A DNA stretch of 64,000 nucleotides from JAHEJV01 sp964653555 (GCA_964653555.1 CAZZFT010000001.1:65061-129060), one strand, 5' to 3'. Counted from the stretch's first letter, positions 25,762 through 35,192 are shown. Notes: generated from the sequence alone by a model not told the origin. Numbers and translations: made by a program.

Positions 25762-27066
25762 TCACCCGCGAAGCTCGTCCTTGACGAAGCGACCGTCCTT
25801 CAGGATGGCCTTCAGGTTGCGGAGCGGATCCTTCAGGACCGTGATGTCGATCGAGGGGTCGCCGTCCACCACCAGCAGGTCGGCGATCTTCCCCTCCTCG
25901 ATCGTGCCGAGGTCCTCCGCCCGCTGCATGAGCGCGGCGCCGTTCTTCGTGGTCCAGCGGATCACGTCGAGGGGCGGGATGCCGACCTCTTTGACGTAGA
26001 CCTCCAGCTCCTGGGCGTAGATTCCGGGAACGTGGGGGATGATCTCGACGCCGTAGTCGTCGCCCGGCACGATGCTGACACCCGCCTTGTTGGCCTCTGG
26101 CAGCATCTTGCGCAGGTTGTCCCACTCCCTTCTCACCGGAGCGAGCTGCTGCTCGCGGGCGACGCTCGCGCCACCGTCGGGCGCTGCGAGGATGTGCTCC
26201 CGCAGCTTCTTCAGGAACAGCATGCTCGGGATGTAGAAGGTGCCGTGCTGGACCATCATCTCGATGCACTGTCCGTCCAGCTCGTCGCCGTGATCGATGA
26301 TGTCGACCCCGAGCTCGATGCTGGTCACGATCGCCTTCTTGGCGACGCAGTGGGCCCGGACGCGTGCGTTGCGCTCGTGTGCGGATTCGATCGCCGCCAC
26401 GTACTCGTCCCGGGCCATGCCGCGGTAGTTGCCGCTCGACTCGACGCCGTGCCCGCCGGTGGGGAAGAGCTTGACGATCTGGGCGCCGCGGTTGATCTCC
26501 CCGCGGACCGCCTTGCGGATGTCCGCGACACCGTCGCAGATGATCTCGGCGCCCACGCGCCGCACCCCGTCGATCGCCGGGGGTCCCATCTCCTTCCACC
26601 AAGGTGCGCTGTCGTTATCGTTTCCCGTCGTGTCGATGTGACGGCTGCAGGGCACGATGCGCGGGCCCTCGAAGACCCCCTCTTCGATCGCCATCTTCAT
26701 CGAAGCATCGATGTCGTGGGCGCAGCCCGCGCTGACCACTCCCGTGTAACCGTTCATCAAAGCGTGCTGGAGGTGCTTGACGGCTACCGCCGCGTGGTAG
26801 GCGGGAGGCTTCTCCAGGCCGAGATACTTCTCGTAGATCTCGGTCAGCTTGATGTCGGGATAGTCGGGGTGCCAGTGACCGAGGACCATGCCCGGCATCA
26901 GCGTCTTCCCGTCGAGGTCCACGACCCGATCCTCGCGCTTCGGTTGGGGCCCGGGGCCCTCGCTGACTTGTGCGATCCGGCCCTCCTCGACGACGACGGT
27001 CCGATCGGCCTGGGCCGCGTGCTCGCCGTCGAGCAGGTTGGCGCCTCGGAAGATGATGCGTGTCAT
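25762..27066 (-). CDS. Metal-dependent amidohydrolase (imidazolonepropionase/prolidase-like)
   Basis: A 434-residue cyclic-amidohydrolase-type enzyme. The N-terminal beta-sandwich strand set (IIFRGANLLDG, RTVVVEEGRIAQVSEG) leads to the His-x-His metal site His64 and His66 in GMVLGHWHPDYPD. Later elements are IVKLFPTGGHGVES, RAHCVAKKAIVTSIELGVDI with the third His, and the C-terminal GTIEEGKIADLLVVDGDPSI typical of the superfamily. The catalytic late Asp is probably within IVPGDDYGVEI. ATG at 27066 with AGGAGG 11 bases upstream. It follows the indolepyruvate-oxidoreductase-type gene by 34 bp on the same strand and is probably its operon partner. Substrate unknown. Confidence 0.87.
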   Translation of the reverse strand: MTRIIFRGANLLDGEHAAQADRTVVVEEGRIAQVSEGPGPQPKREDRVVDLDGKTLMPGMVLGHWHPDYPDIKLTEIYEKYLGLEKPPAYHAAVAVKHLQHALMNGYTGVVSAGCAHDIDASMKMAIEEGVFEGPRIVPCSRHIDTTGNDNDSAPWWKEMGPPAIDGVRRVGAEIICDGVADIRKAVRGEINRGAQIVKLFPTGGHGVESSGNYRGMARDEYVAAIESAHERNARVRAHCVAKKAIVTSIELGVDIIDHGDELDGQCIEMMVQHGTFYIPSMLFLKKLREHILAAPDGGASVAREQQLAPVRREWDNLRKMLPEANKAGVSIVPGDDYGVEIIPHVPGIYAQELEVYVKEVGIPPLDVIRWTTKNGAALMQRAEDLGTIEEGKIADLLVVDGDPSIDITVLKDPLRNLKAILKDGRFVKDELRG

Positions 27067-27100
27067 GGGGAGAGCCTCCTGTGGGGAATGAGGGATTCGA

Positions 27101-30100
27101 TCAGCGTAGTGGGCTTCGCAGCCGGAAGGCCTCGACGAGCTCGGTCTGCTTGGCGCGAGCGGACGCGAGATGCTCGTCCTTGACGGTGCCGAAGCCGCGA
27201 ATCAGCTCGGGAATACTCGCGATCTCGACGGCCAGGTCGCGGTTGTCGGGAGAGAGCGCGTCGATCAGCTCGGCCACGGTCCGCTCGTACTCGGCGATGA
27301 GATGCCGCTCGGCCCGGCGGTGGGCCGTCCATCCGAAGACGTCGAGGGGCGTGCCGCGCAGGACCTTCAGGCGCGCGAGGCCGCGCAGTAGCGGGAAGAT
27401 CCAGGGGCCGACGGTGACCTTGCGCACACGCCCGGTATCGCGGTCGACGGGGAACAGCATCTGGGGCGCCAGATGGAGCTTGATGCGGTAGTCCCCCTCG
27501 AAAGTCTGCTCGATCTGCTTCCGGAAGCTGCCGTCGGTGTACAGCCGCGCGACCTCGTACTCGTCCTTGTAAGCGAGCAGCTTGAAGTAGTAGCGCGCGA
27601 CCGACTGGGTCAGCGGGGCGCCGTCCGAGGAAAGCTCCCGCTCGCGCGCGGCGACCCGCTCCACGAGGTCGCGGTAGCGGCGCGCGTAGGCTGCGTTCTG
27701 ATAGCGGGTGAGGAACTCCTCGCGGATCGCCACGATCTCTTCGGGCTTCTCGGCGCGTCGCGAATCGCTCTCGCGCACCAGCGGCGCGGCCGCCTGCTCG
27801 ACCGCCGCGAGGTCGTGGGCGGCCATCCGTCCCCAGGCCAGCGCCCGTTTGTTCAGCTCGACGGCGCGGCCGTTCAGCTCGATCGCGCGTTCGAGGGCCG
27901 GGAGACCGACGGGAACCGCGCCGAGCTGGAGCGCGTAGCCCAGCAGGAAGAGATTTGCGCCGATCGCGTCGCCGAGCAGTGCGGTGGCGAGGGGGGTGGC
28001 GCGGACGAAGTGCGCGCCACCCTCGGCGACGCCCGCCGAGATGGCTCGCTCCATGTCCGAGGAGGAGAGATCGAGGTCCGGATCGGTGGCGAAGTCCTTG
28101 GTCGGCGAAACGTGCCGGTTGACCACCGCGATGGTGCGGTCGCGGTGCATCTTGCCGAGCGCCTCGCCACCGGCCGTCACGACGATGTCGCAGCCCACGA
28201 CGAGATCGCATGACCGCGCGGAGATGCGCGTGGCGTGCAGGTCCTGCACGTGCGCGGCTACCCGGACATGGCTCATCACCGGGCCGTTCTTCTGGGCCAG
28301 ACCGGTGACGTCGAGAACCGAGCAGCCCTTCCCCTCCAGGTGGGCGGCCATTCCCAGGAGAGCGCCCACCGTGATCACACCGGTGCCGCCGATCCCGGTC
28401 ACGAGCACGTCGTAGGGGCGGTCCACGGGGGCCACGGATGGGTGGGGCAGGCTGGCGAAATCGAGCTTCTCCATCGCGTCGGCGGCGGAGCCGGCGGGCT
28501 TGCGGAGGGATCCACCGGTGACCACCGCGAAGCTCGGGCAATAGCCCTTGAGGCACGAGTAGTCCTTGTTGCACGAGGACTGATTGATCTGCCTCTTGCG
28601 CCCGAACTCCGTCTCCAGGGGCTCGATGGAGATGCAGTTCGACTGGACGCTGCAGTCTCCGCATCCTTCGCAGACCTGTTCGTTGATCACGATGCGCCGG
28701 TCCGGGTCGGGGAACTCGCCGCGCTTGCGCAGCCTCCGCGCCTCCGCGGCGCAGGTCTGGTCGTAGACGATCGCGGACACGCCGGGCGCCTCGCGCAATC
28801 GGCGCTGGACCCGGTCGAGCTCGTCGCGGTGGTGCAGGGTGACGCCCTCCGGGAAGGGGGCGCCCCGATGATGATCGGGATCCGCGCTCACGACCGCGAT
28901 CGGCCGCACGTGCTCCGCGCAGAGGTGCGCGACGATGTCGGGAACCGTCACTTCGCTGCGGATCGATTCGCCCTCGACGGGCTGGCCACCGGTCATCGCA
29001 ACCGCCCCGTTGGCGAGGATCTTGTAGGTGATGTTGACGTTGGCCGCGACGGCGGCGCGCACGGCGAGCACGCCGGAGTGGAAGAAGGTCCCATCCCCCA
29101 TGTTCTGGAACACGTGCGGCGTCTCCGTGAAGGGTGCCGTGCCGATCCAGTTCGCGCCCTCTGCGCCCATGTGGGTGTAGGAGAGGGTGTGACGCTCGGG
29201 GAGCCACACGGCCATGCCGTGACAGCCGATCCCGCCCTGGGCGAGGCTTCCCTCCGGAACCGCCGTGGACGTGTTGTGGGGGCAGCCGGAGCAGAAGGCC
29301 GGCGCGCGCGCGAGGGAAGGCGCCTCGATCGCGACCGGGGCGGGGGGCGGTTCTCGGAGCTCGGGGACGTGGGGCGCGAGCCAGCGGCGCAAGGCGTCGG
29401 CCACGGCGCCGGGCGTCAGCTCCCCGACCGAGGACAGGAGTGGGGCCCCCGCGGCGTCGCGCTTGCCCTGGATCCGCGGTCGGGCGGAATCGTGGTAGAG
29501 CAGATGGGTGAGCTGCTCCTCGATCAGCGGCCGCTTCTCCTCGACGACGAGCAGGTCCTCGAGGCCCTCGGCGAAGCGCCGCGCCCCCTGCGGCTCGAGC
29601 GGCCAGGCCAGGGCCACCTTGTAGACGGCGAGCCCGAGCCGGGCCGCGCGGGGCTCGTCGATGGCCAGCTCGTCCAGGGCCTGCCGGACGTCCAGGTAGG
29701 CCTTGCCCGTCGTCACGATCCCCAGCCGGCGTCGCGGCGCGTCGATTGCCACGCGGTCGAGGCCGTTGGCGCGGACGAAAGCCTGCGCCGCGGGAAGGCG
29801 CTGCTCGAAGTGCACCTGCTCCTTGGCGAGCGGAGTCGTGGCACCGGACCAGACGCCGTGGAGTCCGGTGGCGGGACGAACGAAGTCGGCCGGCTCGACG
29901 ATCGGCGCCCGCTCCGGACCGACCTCGACCGAAGCCGCGCTCTCCACCGTGTCGGTCAGGCACTTGAAGCCGACCCAGCATCCGGCGTAGCGCGAGAGGG
30001 CCCAGCCGTAGAGACCGAAGTCCAGGTAGTCCTGGACGTTGGCGGGGTTCAGCAGCGGAATCCCGCAGTGGACGAGGGCGTGCTCGCTCTGGTGCGCGAG

Positions 30101-30580
30101 CGAGGAGGACTTGGCGCCCGGGTCGTCGCCAGCGAGCACGAGCACGCCTCCCCGCGGCGACGTCCCGGTCATGTTGCCGTGCTTGAGCGCGTCGCAGGAG
30201 CGATCGACACCGGGACCCTTCCCGTACCAGATCGCGAAGACGCCGTCGTGGCGCGCACCCGGTAGCAGCGGAACCTGCTGCGATCCCCACACCGCGGTCG
30301 CCGCGAGGTCCTCGTTCACGCCGGGCTCGAAGCGGATCCGATGCTCCTCGAGATGGCGCTGGGCCTGCCACAGCGCGAGGTCGTAGGTGCCGAGAGGCGA
30401 CCCGCGGTATCCCGAGATGAAGCCCGCCGTGTCGTATCCCGCCTCGAGATCGCGCCGCCGCTGGTCCAGCGGGAGGCGCACGAGCGCCTGCACGCCGGTG
30501 AGATAGATCCGACCGGCTCGGCGCGTGTACTTGTCGTCGAGCCCGTACCGCTCGTCGAAGGCCGCGGGCCGGTCCGTCAT
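27101..30580 (-). CDS. Indolepyruvate ferredoxin oxidoreductase family protein (fused subunits)
   Basis: A 1159-residue fused 2-oxoacid:acceptor oxidoreductase. The N-terminal pyrimidine-binding part starts LTGVQALVRLPLDQRRRD and has GFISGYRGSPLGTYDLALWQ. The TPP-binding part follows around residues 430-600 (FCSGCPHNTS, GIGCHGMAVW, MGAEGANWIGTAPF). A Cys-rich cluster at about 635-680 (CEGCGDCSVQSNC, then CNKDYSCLKGYC) can bind Fe-S. The gamma-type domain GIGGTGVITVGALLGMAAHL comes next, with a helical C-terminus. This long fused form is common in aerobic proteobacteria and decarboxylates aryl- or branched 2-oxoacids to acyl-CoA. ATG at 30580; the ribosome-binding site is weak. Partner ferredoxin not seen nearby. 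Substrate may be a pathway 2-oxoacid, unproven. Confidence 0.9.
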   Translation of the reverse strand: MTDRPAAFDERYGLDDKYTRRAGRIYLTGVQALVRLPLDQRRRDLEAGYDTAGFISGYRGSPLGTYDLALWQAQRHLEEHRIRFEPGVNEDLAATAVWGSQQVPLLPGARHDGVFAIWYGKGPGVDRSCDALKHGNMTGTSPRGGVLVLAGDDPGAKSSSLAHQSEHALVHCGIPLLNPANVQDYLDFGLYGWALSRYAGCWVGFKCLTDTVESAASVEVGPERAPIVEPADFVRPATGLHGVWSGATTPLAKEQVHFEQRLPAAQAFVRANGLDRVAIDAPRRRLGIVTTGKAYLDVRQALDELAIDEPRAARLGLAVYKVALAWPLEPQGARRFAEGLEDLLVVEEKRPLIEEQLTHLLYHDSARPRIQGKRDAAGAPLLSSVGELTPGAVADALRRWLAPHVPELREPPPAPVAIEAPSLARAPAFCSGCPHNTSTAVPEGSLAQGGIGCHGMAVWLPERHTLSYTHMGAEGANWIGTAPFTETPHVFQNMGDGTFFHSGVLAVRAAVAANVNITYKILANGAVAMTGGQPVEGESIRSEVTVPDIVAHLCAEHVRPIAVVSADPDHHRGAPFPEGVTLHHRDELDRVQRRLREAPGVSAIVYDQTCAAEARRLRKRGEFPDPDRRIVINEQVCEGCGDCSVQSNCISIEPLETEFGRKRQINQSSCNKDYSCLKGYCPSFAVVTGGSLRKPAGSAADAMEKLDFASLPHPSVAPVDRPYDVLVTGIGGTGVITVGALLGMAAHLEGKGCSVLDVTGLAQKNGPVMSHVRVAAHVQDLHATRISARSCDLVVGCDIVVTAGGEALGKMHRDRTIAVVNRHVSPTKDFATDPDLDLSSSDMERAISAGVAEGGAHFVRATPLATALLGDAIGANLFLLGYALQLGAVPVGLPALERAIELNGRAVELNKRALAWGRMAAHDLAAVEQAAAPLVRESDSRRAEKPEEIVAIREEFLTRYQNAAYARRYRDLVERVAARERELSSDGAPLTQSVARYYFKLLAYKDEYEVARLYTDGSFRKQIEQTFEGDYRIKLHLAPQMLFPVDRDTGRVRKVTVGPWIFPLLRGLARLKVLRGTPLDVFGWTAHRRAERHLIAEYERTVAELIDALSPDNRDLAVEIASIPELIRGFGTVKDEHLASARAKQTELVEAFRLRSPLR

Positions 30581-30612
30581 CGTGTTTCGGGACCTCGTCT
30601 GGGAGCCGCCCC

Positions 30613-30644
30613 GACAATTATGTGCCTGTCATCACGTTATTGTC
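30613..30644. promoter_or_regulatory. Inverted repeat in the promoter of the indolepyruvate-oxidoreductase-type gene
   Basis: GACAAT (30613-30618) and ATTGTC (30639-30644) flank a further partly symmetric stretch (TATGTG ... CACGTT) in the 97-bp AT-rich gap before the 30580 start. A 32-bp dyad of this kind suits a dimeric regulator, inferred only. Confidence 0.35.
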
Positions 30645-30677
30645 AAACGGAGTCCGGCGCCGGCGGCGCTCGCTCCC

Positions 30678-31850
30678 TCAGCGCAGTCCAAAGGCCCGGG
30701 CTCCGTTCTCCCAGGCGAGCTTGCGGCGGACCGGGAGGGGCAGCGCGGCGAGCTGGGCGCGGAATGCGTCCGCGCCTCCCGGGAAGCTCGCGTCGGCGTG
30801 CGGATAGTCGAGCGCCCAGACCATCGAATCGGCGATGTGCTCGCTCGCGAAGGCCAGTCCCTTCTCGTCGCCCTCGAACACCACGAATCCCTGGCGGGCG
30901 AAGTACTCCGAGGGCAACAGGTCCAGCCGCATCTGGAATGCCTCCCGCAGCGCCTCACCACCGCGCGCGTACTCGTCCATGCGTTCGAGCGCCGTGACGA
31001 ACCAGGTGCCGTGGCTCTCGGTGAGCATCACCTTGAGACGTGGATGGTGGTCGAAGACGCCCTCGAACACGAGCTGCGCGAACGCCGTCCAGCCCTCGAT
31101 CGGGAACCCGAACATGATGCCGTAGAAGGTTGCGTGCCAGAACGGCCGCGATGCCTTGTAGTGGCGTGTGATCGACCCGACGAGGCCCTCTTCGGGGGCG
31201 CAGCTGTGGAAGACGAGCAGCAGCTCGCGCTCCTCGAGGGCGGCGTAGAGCCGGTCGAAGGCCGGGTCCCCCACGAATCCACTCGGGTACTCCGGTGCCG
31301 GCCGCATGATGACGCCCCGGAACACGTCCCGCTGGCCGGCTCGTTCGAGCTCTCGCAGCGCCCGATCCGTGTCCTGCCACGGAAGCACCATGTTCGCCAG
31401 GACGCGCCCGTCGGTCGCGGCGCAGTGATCGGCCACCCAGTCGTTGTAGGCGCGGCACATGGCGTCGGCGACTTCGACGTCCTCGACGAAGCCGAGCCGG
31501 AGCCCGGGCGAAGACGGATTGACGATCTGGACGTCGATGCCCTCCGAGTCCATGTCGGCGACGCGCCGGGCGGGGTCCCAGCCGCCGGGATTGGCCTCGC
31601 GGTAGCGCACGCCCTTCGCCAGCCTCTCGGCGGGGACGCCCGCCGCCGCGGTGTAGGCGGCGTCCTCGAGCAGCAGCTTGCCGCCCTCGTAGAGCCGGGT
31701 TCCGGGACGCCCCATCCGGTCCAGCCCGTCGACGAAACGGAAGGGTGAGGCACCCCGGAAGCTCGGATCCATGTACTCGCCTTCCCACAGGTCCGGCGGC
31801 TCGGCCACGTGGCTGTCGGTGTCGATCAGTCGGGCGGGCGGATCTGTCAC
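30678..31850 (-). CDS. Amidohydrolase-2 family protein
   Basis: A 390-residue amidohydrolase-2 protein opening with LIDTDSHVAEPPDLWEGEYM, the Asp-x-Asp-x-His first metal site. It has the RVADMDSEGIDVQIVNPSSP central block, MLTESHGTWFVTALERMDEY with the conserved Ser/His region, and the active-site Asp in VWALDYPHADASFPGG. This is the type seen in terpenoid and aromatic catabolic clusters of actinobacteria and delta-type bacteria. The GTG at 31850 has AAGGAG upstream and overlaps closely with the stop of the DUF59 gene (31852), so it is the third gene of a tight reverse operon (33221 to 30678). Confidence 0.87.
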   Translation of the reverse strand: MTDPPARLIDTDSHVAEPPDLWEGEYMDPSFRGASPFRFVDGLDRMGRPGTRLYEGGKLLLEDAAYTAAAGVPAERLAKGVRYREANPGGWDPARRVADMDSEGIDVQIVNPSSPGLRLGFVEDVEVADAMCRAYNDWVADHCAATDGRVLANMVLPWQDTDRALRELERAGQRDVFRGVIMRPAPEYPSGFVGDPAFDRLYAALEERELLLVFHSCAPEEGLVGSITRHYKASRPFWHATFYGIMFGFPIEGWTAFAQLVFEGVFDHHPRLKVMLTESHGTWFVTALERMDEYARGGEALREAFQMRLDLLPSEYFARQGFVVFEGDEKGLAFASEHIADSMVWALDYPHADASFPGGADAFRAQLAALPLPVRRKLAWENGARAFGLR

Positions 31851-31851
31851 G

Positions 31852-32139
31852 TCACTCCTTCGCGGCCGCGGGGCGCAGCGCCGGCGGCAGCTCCCAGAAG
31901 ACGTCGGCGGCGGCGAGTTCGACGATGGCGTCGGCGCCGAGCACCTCGCGAACGCATCGGGCGAAGTACACACCGAACAGGCAGGTCGGCTCGGTGAGCC
32001 GCAATCTCACGCGAGGCGGGTCGCCGGCCTCGACCTCGTCGACCAGCCCGAAGGACACGATGTCGATCGGTCGCCCGTGGGAGATCGAGCAGGGATCCTG
32101 GATGCGGGACAGGCGAGCCAGGATCTCTTCGCGCGTCAC
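31852..32139 (-). CDS. Small MIP18/DUF59-like (Fe-S assembly type) protein
   Basis: A 95-residue protein. The segment DPCSISHGRPIDIVSFGLVD resembles the MIP18/DUF59 signature (Asp-Pro ... Ser-Ile-Val-x-Leu-Gly-Leu-Val), and PTCLFGVYFARCVREVLGAD fits the second half, where a Cys is common. Known relatives act in Fe-S cluster maturation or as PaaD-like factors for ring-hydroxylating epoxidases. Here it is tightly packed between two amidohydrolase genes: GTG start overlapping the upstream stop (GTGA), and its own stop two bases before the next start region. It may mature the downstream metalloprotein or the neighbouring Fe-S oxidoreductase; this is inference. Confidence 0.7.
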   Translation of the reverse strand: MTREEILARLSRIQDPCSISHGRPIDIVSFGLVDEVEAGDPPRVRLRLTEPTCLFGVYFARCVREVLGADAIVELAAADVFWELPPALRPAAAKE

Positions 32140-33221
32140 GCCGCGGAGGCTCCGGGCGTGTGGGACCAGGGCGGTGCGAGTCCCCGCTCGGCCCGGGCCC
32201 TCGCGACCTCGTCGCCCGCGAGCCGCCGAAGCAGGTCCGCCTCATCGATCCCGTGCAGACGCAGCAGGTTGCCACCTAGGATCTGCGCCTTGGTCGCGTC
32301 GTCGACCGGCGGAAACCCCTCCTCTTCCACCAGGTCCTTCGGCATCTCGAAGCGGCGAAACGCCTCGATGATCGGCTGGGCATGGGTGAGCATGCAGCCG
32401 GTTCCGTAGAGGATCTTGTGCGGACCGCCCAGGGCTAGCAGGCTGCCCAGGATGCGCGCGAAGCGCCGCGGATAGCGAACGACCAGGTTCGCCGTGATCT
32501 CGAGGTTGGCGTAGACGTTGGGGTGGCGGCCGAGCTGGTAGGCCGTCTCCTCCAGGAAGGCCATTCCCGAGTGAACTACCTCGAAGGTGAGCTCCGGGAA
32601 CGCCACGGCAGCCTCGTCGACATCGTTGACGTTCAGATACGGGTCGAGGGGCTCCCGACGGAAAGGGACCGCCTTGTGCATCGCGACGTGGCGGACGCCG
32701 AGCTGGAGGGCGTGGCGCAGGAGCGGATACATCCGCTCCACGTCGTTGAACAGCACGCCGTCGGCGCGCCCGTTCGCGTCGTAGGCCCCGGTGACGGGAT
32801 AGAACTTGAAGCCGACCACGCCGTACTCCTCGCGCAGCCGGTCCATCTGCTCGACCGCCCGCGGGCCGGCGGTGGAATCGACACCCCCGTAGAGCAGCAC
32901 GCGACCGGGGAGGGCGCGCGAGAGTTCGGCACCCACGGCGATCGGAGTCCCGCCGTCGCGCAGCACGGGGGTGAGCGCGACGTCGTGATAGACGGCGAGA
33001 TCCGTCTCGCTCTCGAAGAAGACCACCGAAGCCATCGACTCGGCATCCCAACGGCGGACGAAGACCTCCGGGGGACACACGTAGTCTGGGTGGGACCACT
33101 GCGAGTGCATGCCGATCAGCTGCTGGCGCAGCATCTCGAACTCCTCCGGGCTCGCACCGCTGGCGCGATTGCGCGGAGTCATGTTGTAGGCGTGGATGAC
33201 GGCGTCCGCGACGACGGACAT
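32136..33221 (-). CDS. Divergent amidohydrolase-2 family protein
   Basis: A 361-residue protein of the amidohydrolase-2 fold, first gene of the reverse operon. It lacks the usual N-terminal Asp-x-His metal motif: the matching place reads VVADAVIHAYNMTPRN. Later barrel elements are clear: YGVVGFKFYPVTGAYDANGR, GVRHVAMHKAVPF with a His, ELTFEVVHSGMAFLEE with another, and an end GGNLLRLHGIDEADLLRRLA. The altered first metal site suggests different metal binding or a decarboxylase without classical binuclear centre. ATG at 33221 with AGGGGG upstream; a longer frame to 33344 has no support. Divergent from the D-aminoacylase-like gene with 183 bp between starts. Confidence 0.82.
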   Translation of the reverse strand: MSVVADAVIHAYNMTPRNRASGASPEEFEMLRQQLIGMHSQWSHPDYVCPPEVFVRRWDAESMASVVFFESETDLAVYHDVALTPVLRDGGTPIAVGAELSRALPGRVLLYGGVDSTAGPRAVEQMDRLREEYGVVGFKFYPVTGAYDANGRADGVLFNDVERMYPLLRHALQLGVRHVAMHKAVPFRREPLDPYLNVNDVDEAAVAFPELTFEVVHSGMAFLEETAYQLGRHPNVYANLEITANLVVRYPRRFARILGSLLALGGPHKILYGTGCMLTHAQPIIEAFRRFEMPKDLVEEEGFPPVDDATKAQILGGNLLRLHGIDEADLLRRLAGDEVARARAERGLAPPWSHTPGASAA

Positions 33222-33354
33222 GCGGCCCCCTGGCAGCCTGAGATAAAACGTGCGCTCAGCCAACCAAAGACTACTCGACCGGATCCGCTGCTGACAAGCC
33301 GGAGGCGTCCGATGCCACGGTGGCGTGCCGCGATTTGGCTCCACTCCAGCGGCA

Positions 33355-33374
33355 GATCATATTTGACTATAGTG
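33355..33374 (+). promoter_or_regulatory. Shared upstream motif (TTTGACTATA) before the D-aminoacylase-like gene
   Basis: GATCATATTTGACTATAGTG lies about 30-50 bases before the 33405 start. The core TTTGACTATA and the GATCATAT block both recur, in the same orientation relative to the gene, upstream of the crotonase at 36794. It may be a regulator site or core promoter of a shared regulon. Confidence 0.35.
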
Positions 33375-33404
33375 CAACAAAATGAGCGACGAAGGGGTGA
33401 CGGC

Positions 33405-35159
33405 GTGGGACTCGATCTGCTGATCCGGGGCGGGCGCGTCGTCGACGGTACCGGGGATCCCGCCCGCATCGCCGACGTGGGGATCGCGGGCGATCGCATC
33501 GTCGCCGTCGATGAGCACATCGACGAGCCGGCCGCCGAGCGCGTCGACGCCGACGGCCTGGTCGTGGCGCCCGGCTTCATCGACAGCCACACGCACATGG
33601 ACGGCCAGCTCTTCTGGGACGAGATCGGCTCCTCCAGCGCCTGGCACGGGTGCACGACCGTCGTGTGCGGAAACTGCGGCTTCACGCTCGCTCCCATCCC
33701 CAGGGGAGATCCCGAGTACCCGCTGAGTCTGATGGCGGGAGTCGAGCAGATTCCGCGCGACGTCCTCCAGGCCAGCGTCCCCTTCGACTGGGACTCGTTC
33801 GCGGGCTTCGTCGCTTCGCTCGAGCGCCGGGGCCTTCCCCTCAACATGGCGTGCTACGTGGGACACCCGGTGGTCCGCCACGCGGCGATGGGGGAGCGCA
33901 GCCTGACGGAGCCGGCGAGCGAAGCGGATCTCGATGCGATCGAGCACATCCTGCGCGAGGCGCTGGACGCGGGCGCGCTCGGCGTCTCGTTCAACCGGTC
34001 GCCCGCGGATCGCGACGATCGAGGTCGCGCCACCGCGGGCGTCGACTGCGGTTGGGACGAGGTTCGGCGGATGATCGGAGTCCTCGCGGACTACCCGGGA
34101 ACGCTGACCCAGGCGATCCCGGGCTGGTCGTTGCCGGGGCCCACGGGCATCGCCTCGGGCTGGGAGGAGGAGCTCGACCAGTGGGTCGCCGCAACCCGCG
34201 GCGCGAGACGCCCGATGGTATGGGGACCGCTGATCGAGACCTACGACGAGGACTACCTGCGGATCGCGCGACGTGGACGTCGGCAAGGTGCTCGCATGCA
34301 CGCGGCGACGGGGGTGGTGGCCCTCTCGACTCTCGCGACGTTCCAGATCACCAATCTCTTCGCCACCATCCCGGGCTGGGAGTTTCTCTTCGAGCTGTCG
34401 GAAGCAGACCGTCTGAAGGCCCTCGCGGAGCCCCAGGTGCGAGTGCGGCTGCGCCGCGCGACCGGCAGAGAGCGCTTCGTCGGCTATCCCCTGAAGACCG
34501 AGGACGAGCGCGGCCATCCGGTGCCGGGCCCCGAGATCCCCTTCTTCTGGCACAACATCCACCGGGTCGGATTCGGCACCGACGCCTTCGATCTCGACGG
34601 ACCCTCGCTGGCCGAGGAGGCGGAGCGGGAGCGGCGACATCCCGTGGACGTGATGCTCGACGGGGCCGTCGCGAGCCGCCTTCGGGAGTTCGTGATCGTC
34701 TTCCCCTACGGCCAGGTCCCGGATCGCACGCTGCGCACGATGCAGGACGAGGCCGCGGTGCTGTCCCGGAACGATACGGGGGCGCATCTGTCGCTCTTGT
34801 GCAACGCCGAGAGTACGCAGCTCCTGGCGCAGTGGGTGCGGGATCGGGAGGCGATCTCCCTGGAGCGCGCGATCCATCTGTTGACGGCTCGCCAGGCCGA
34901 GGTGTTCCAGCTTTCCGACCGGGGTGCGCTGCGGCCGGGCCTGGCCGCCGACGTCGTGCTCCTCGACCTGGAACGCGTGGGTCCGCAGTCTCCGGATCTG
35001 GCCCGCGACGTCCCTGGCGGTGGAACGAGAATCGTGCAGCGCGCCGAGGGGATCGAACGCGTCATCGTTTCGGGCCGGACACTCCTGCGCGAGGGGCGCC
35101 CCAGCGGTGAGCGTCCCGGTCGCTTCCTGCGCCCGCGTGAGATGGCGGGCCGCAGCTGA
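33405..35159 (+). CDS. D-aminoacylase/N-acyl-D-amino-acid deacylase family amidohydrolase
   Basis: A 584-residue member of the D-aminoacylase-like cyclic amidohydrolases. It starts LDLLIRGGRVVDGTGDPARI, the usual dihydroorotase-like N-terminal beta-sandwich, followed by the metal site His62-x-His64 in GFIDSHTHMDGQLFWD. The conserved TTVVCGNCGFTLAPIP segment supplies the Cys ligand region of this subfamily. Central features are LDAGALGVSFNRSPADRDD and MHAATGVVAL. The C-terminal GALRPGLAADVVLLDLERVG closes the barrel family. GTG at 33405 is chosen with AAGGGG upstream; no in-frame ATG lies near. Many annotated relatives do not act on D-amino acids, so the substrate is open. Thirty-three bases before the alpha/beta hydrolase gene. 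Confidence 0.88.
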   Translation: MGLDLLIRGGRVVDGTGDPARIADVGIAGDRIVAVDEHIDEPAAERVDADGLVVAPGFIDSHTHMDGQLFWDEIGSSSAWHGCTTVVCGNCGFTLAPIPRGDPEYPLSLMAGVEQIPRDVLQASVPFDWDSFAGFVASLERRGLPLNMACYVGHPVVRHAAMGERSLTEPASEADLDAIEHILREALDAGALGVSFNRSPADRDDRGRATAGVDCGWDEVRRMIGVLADYPGTLTQAIPGWSLPGPTGIASGWEEELDQWVAATRGARRPMVWGPLIETYDEDYLRIARRGRRQGARMHAATGVVALSTLATFQITNLFATIPGWEFLFELSEADRLKALAEPQVRVRLRRATGRERFVGYPLKTEDERGHPVPGPEIPFFWHNIHRVGFGTDAFDLDGPSLAEEAERERRHPVDVMLDGAVASRLREFVIVFPYGQVPDRTLRTMQDEAAVLSRNDTGAHLSLLCNAESTQLLAQWVRDREAISLERAIHLLTARQAEVFQLSDRGALRPGLAADVVLLDLERVGPQSPDLARDVPGGGTRIVQRAEGIERVIVSGRTLLREGRPSGERPGRFLRPREMAGRS

Positions 35160-35192
35160 TCCCGTACGGATCGAGGCGGCGGGAGGCGCAGC

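Noticed and set aside
25598..25999. Continuation of the SDR-like frame to 25999
   Set aside because: After GGMTLG it loses similarity and lies antisense to the amidohydrolase gene.
27063..30617. A second reverse frame of 1184 codons overlapping the oxidoreductase
   Set aside because: The parallel frame at 27101-30580 carries all family motifs; this one has none.
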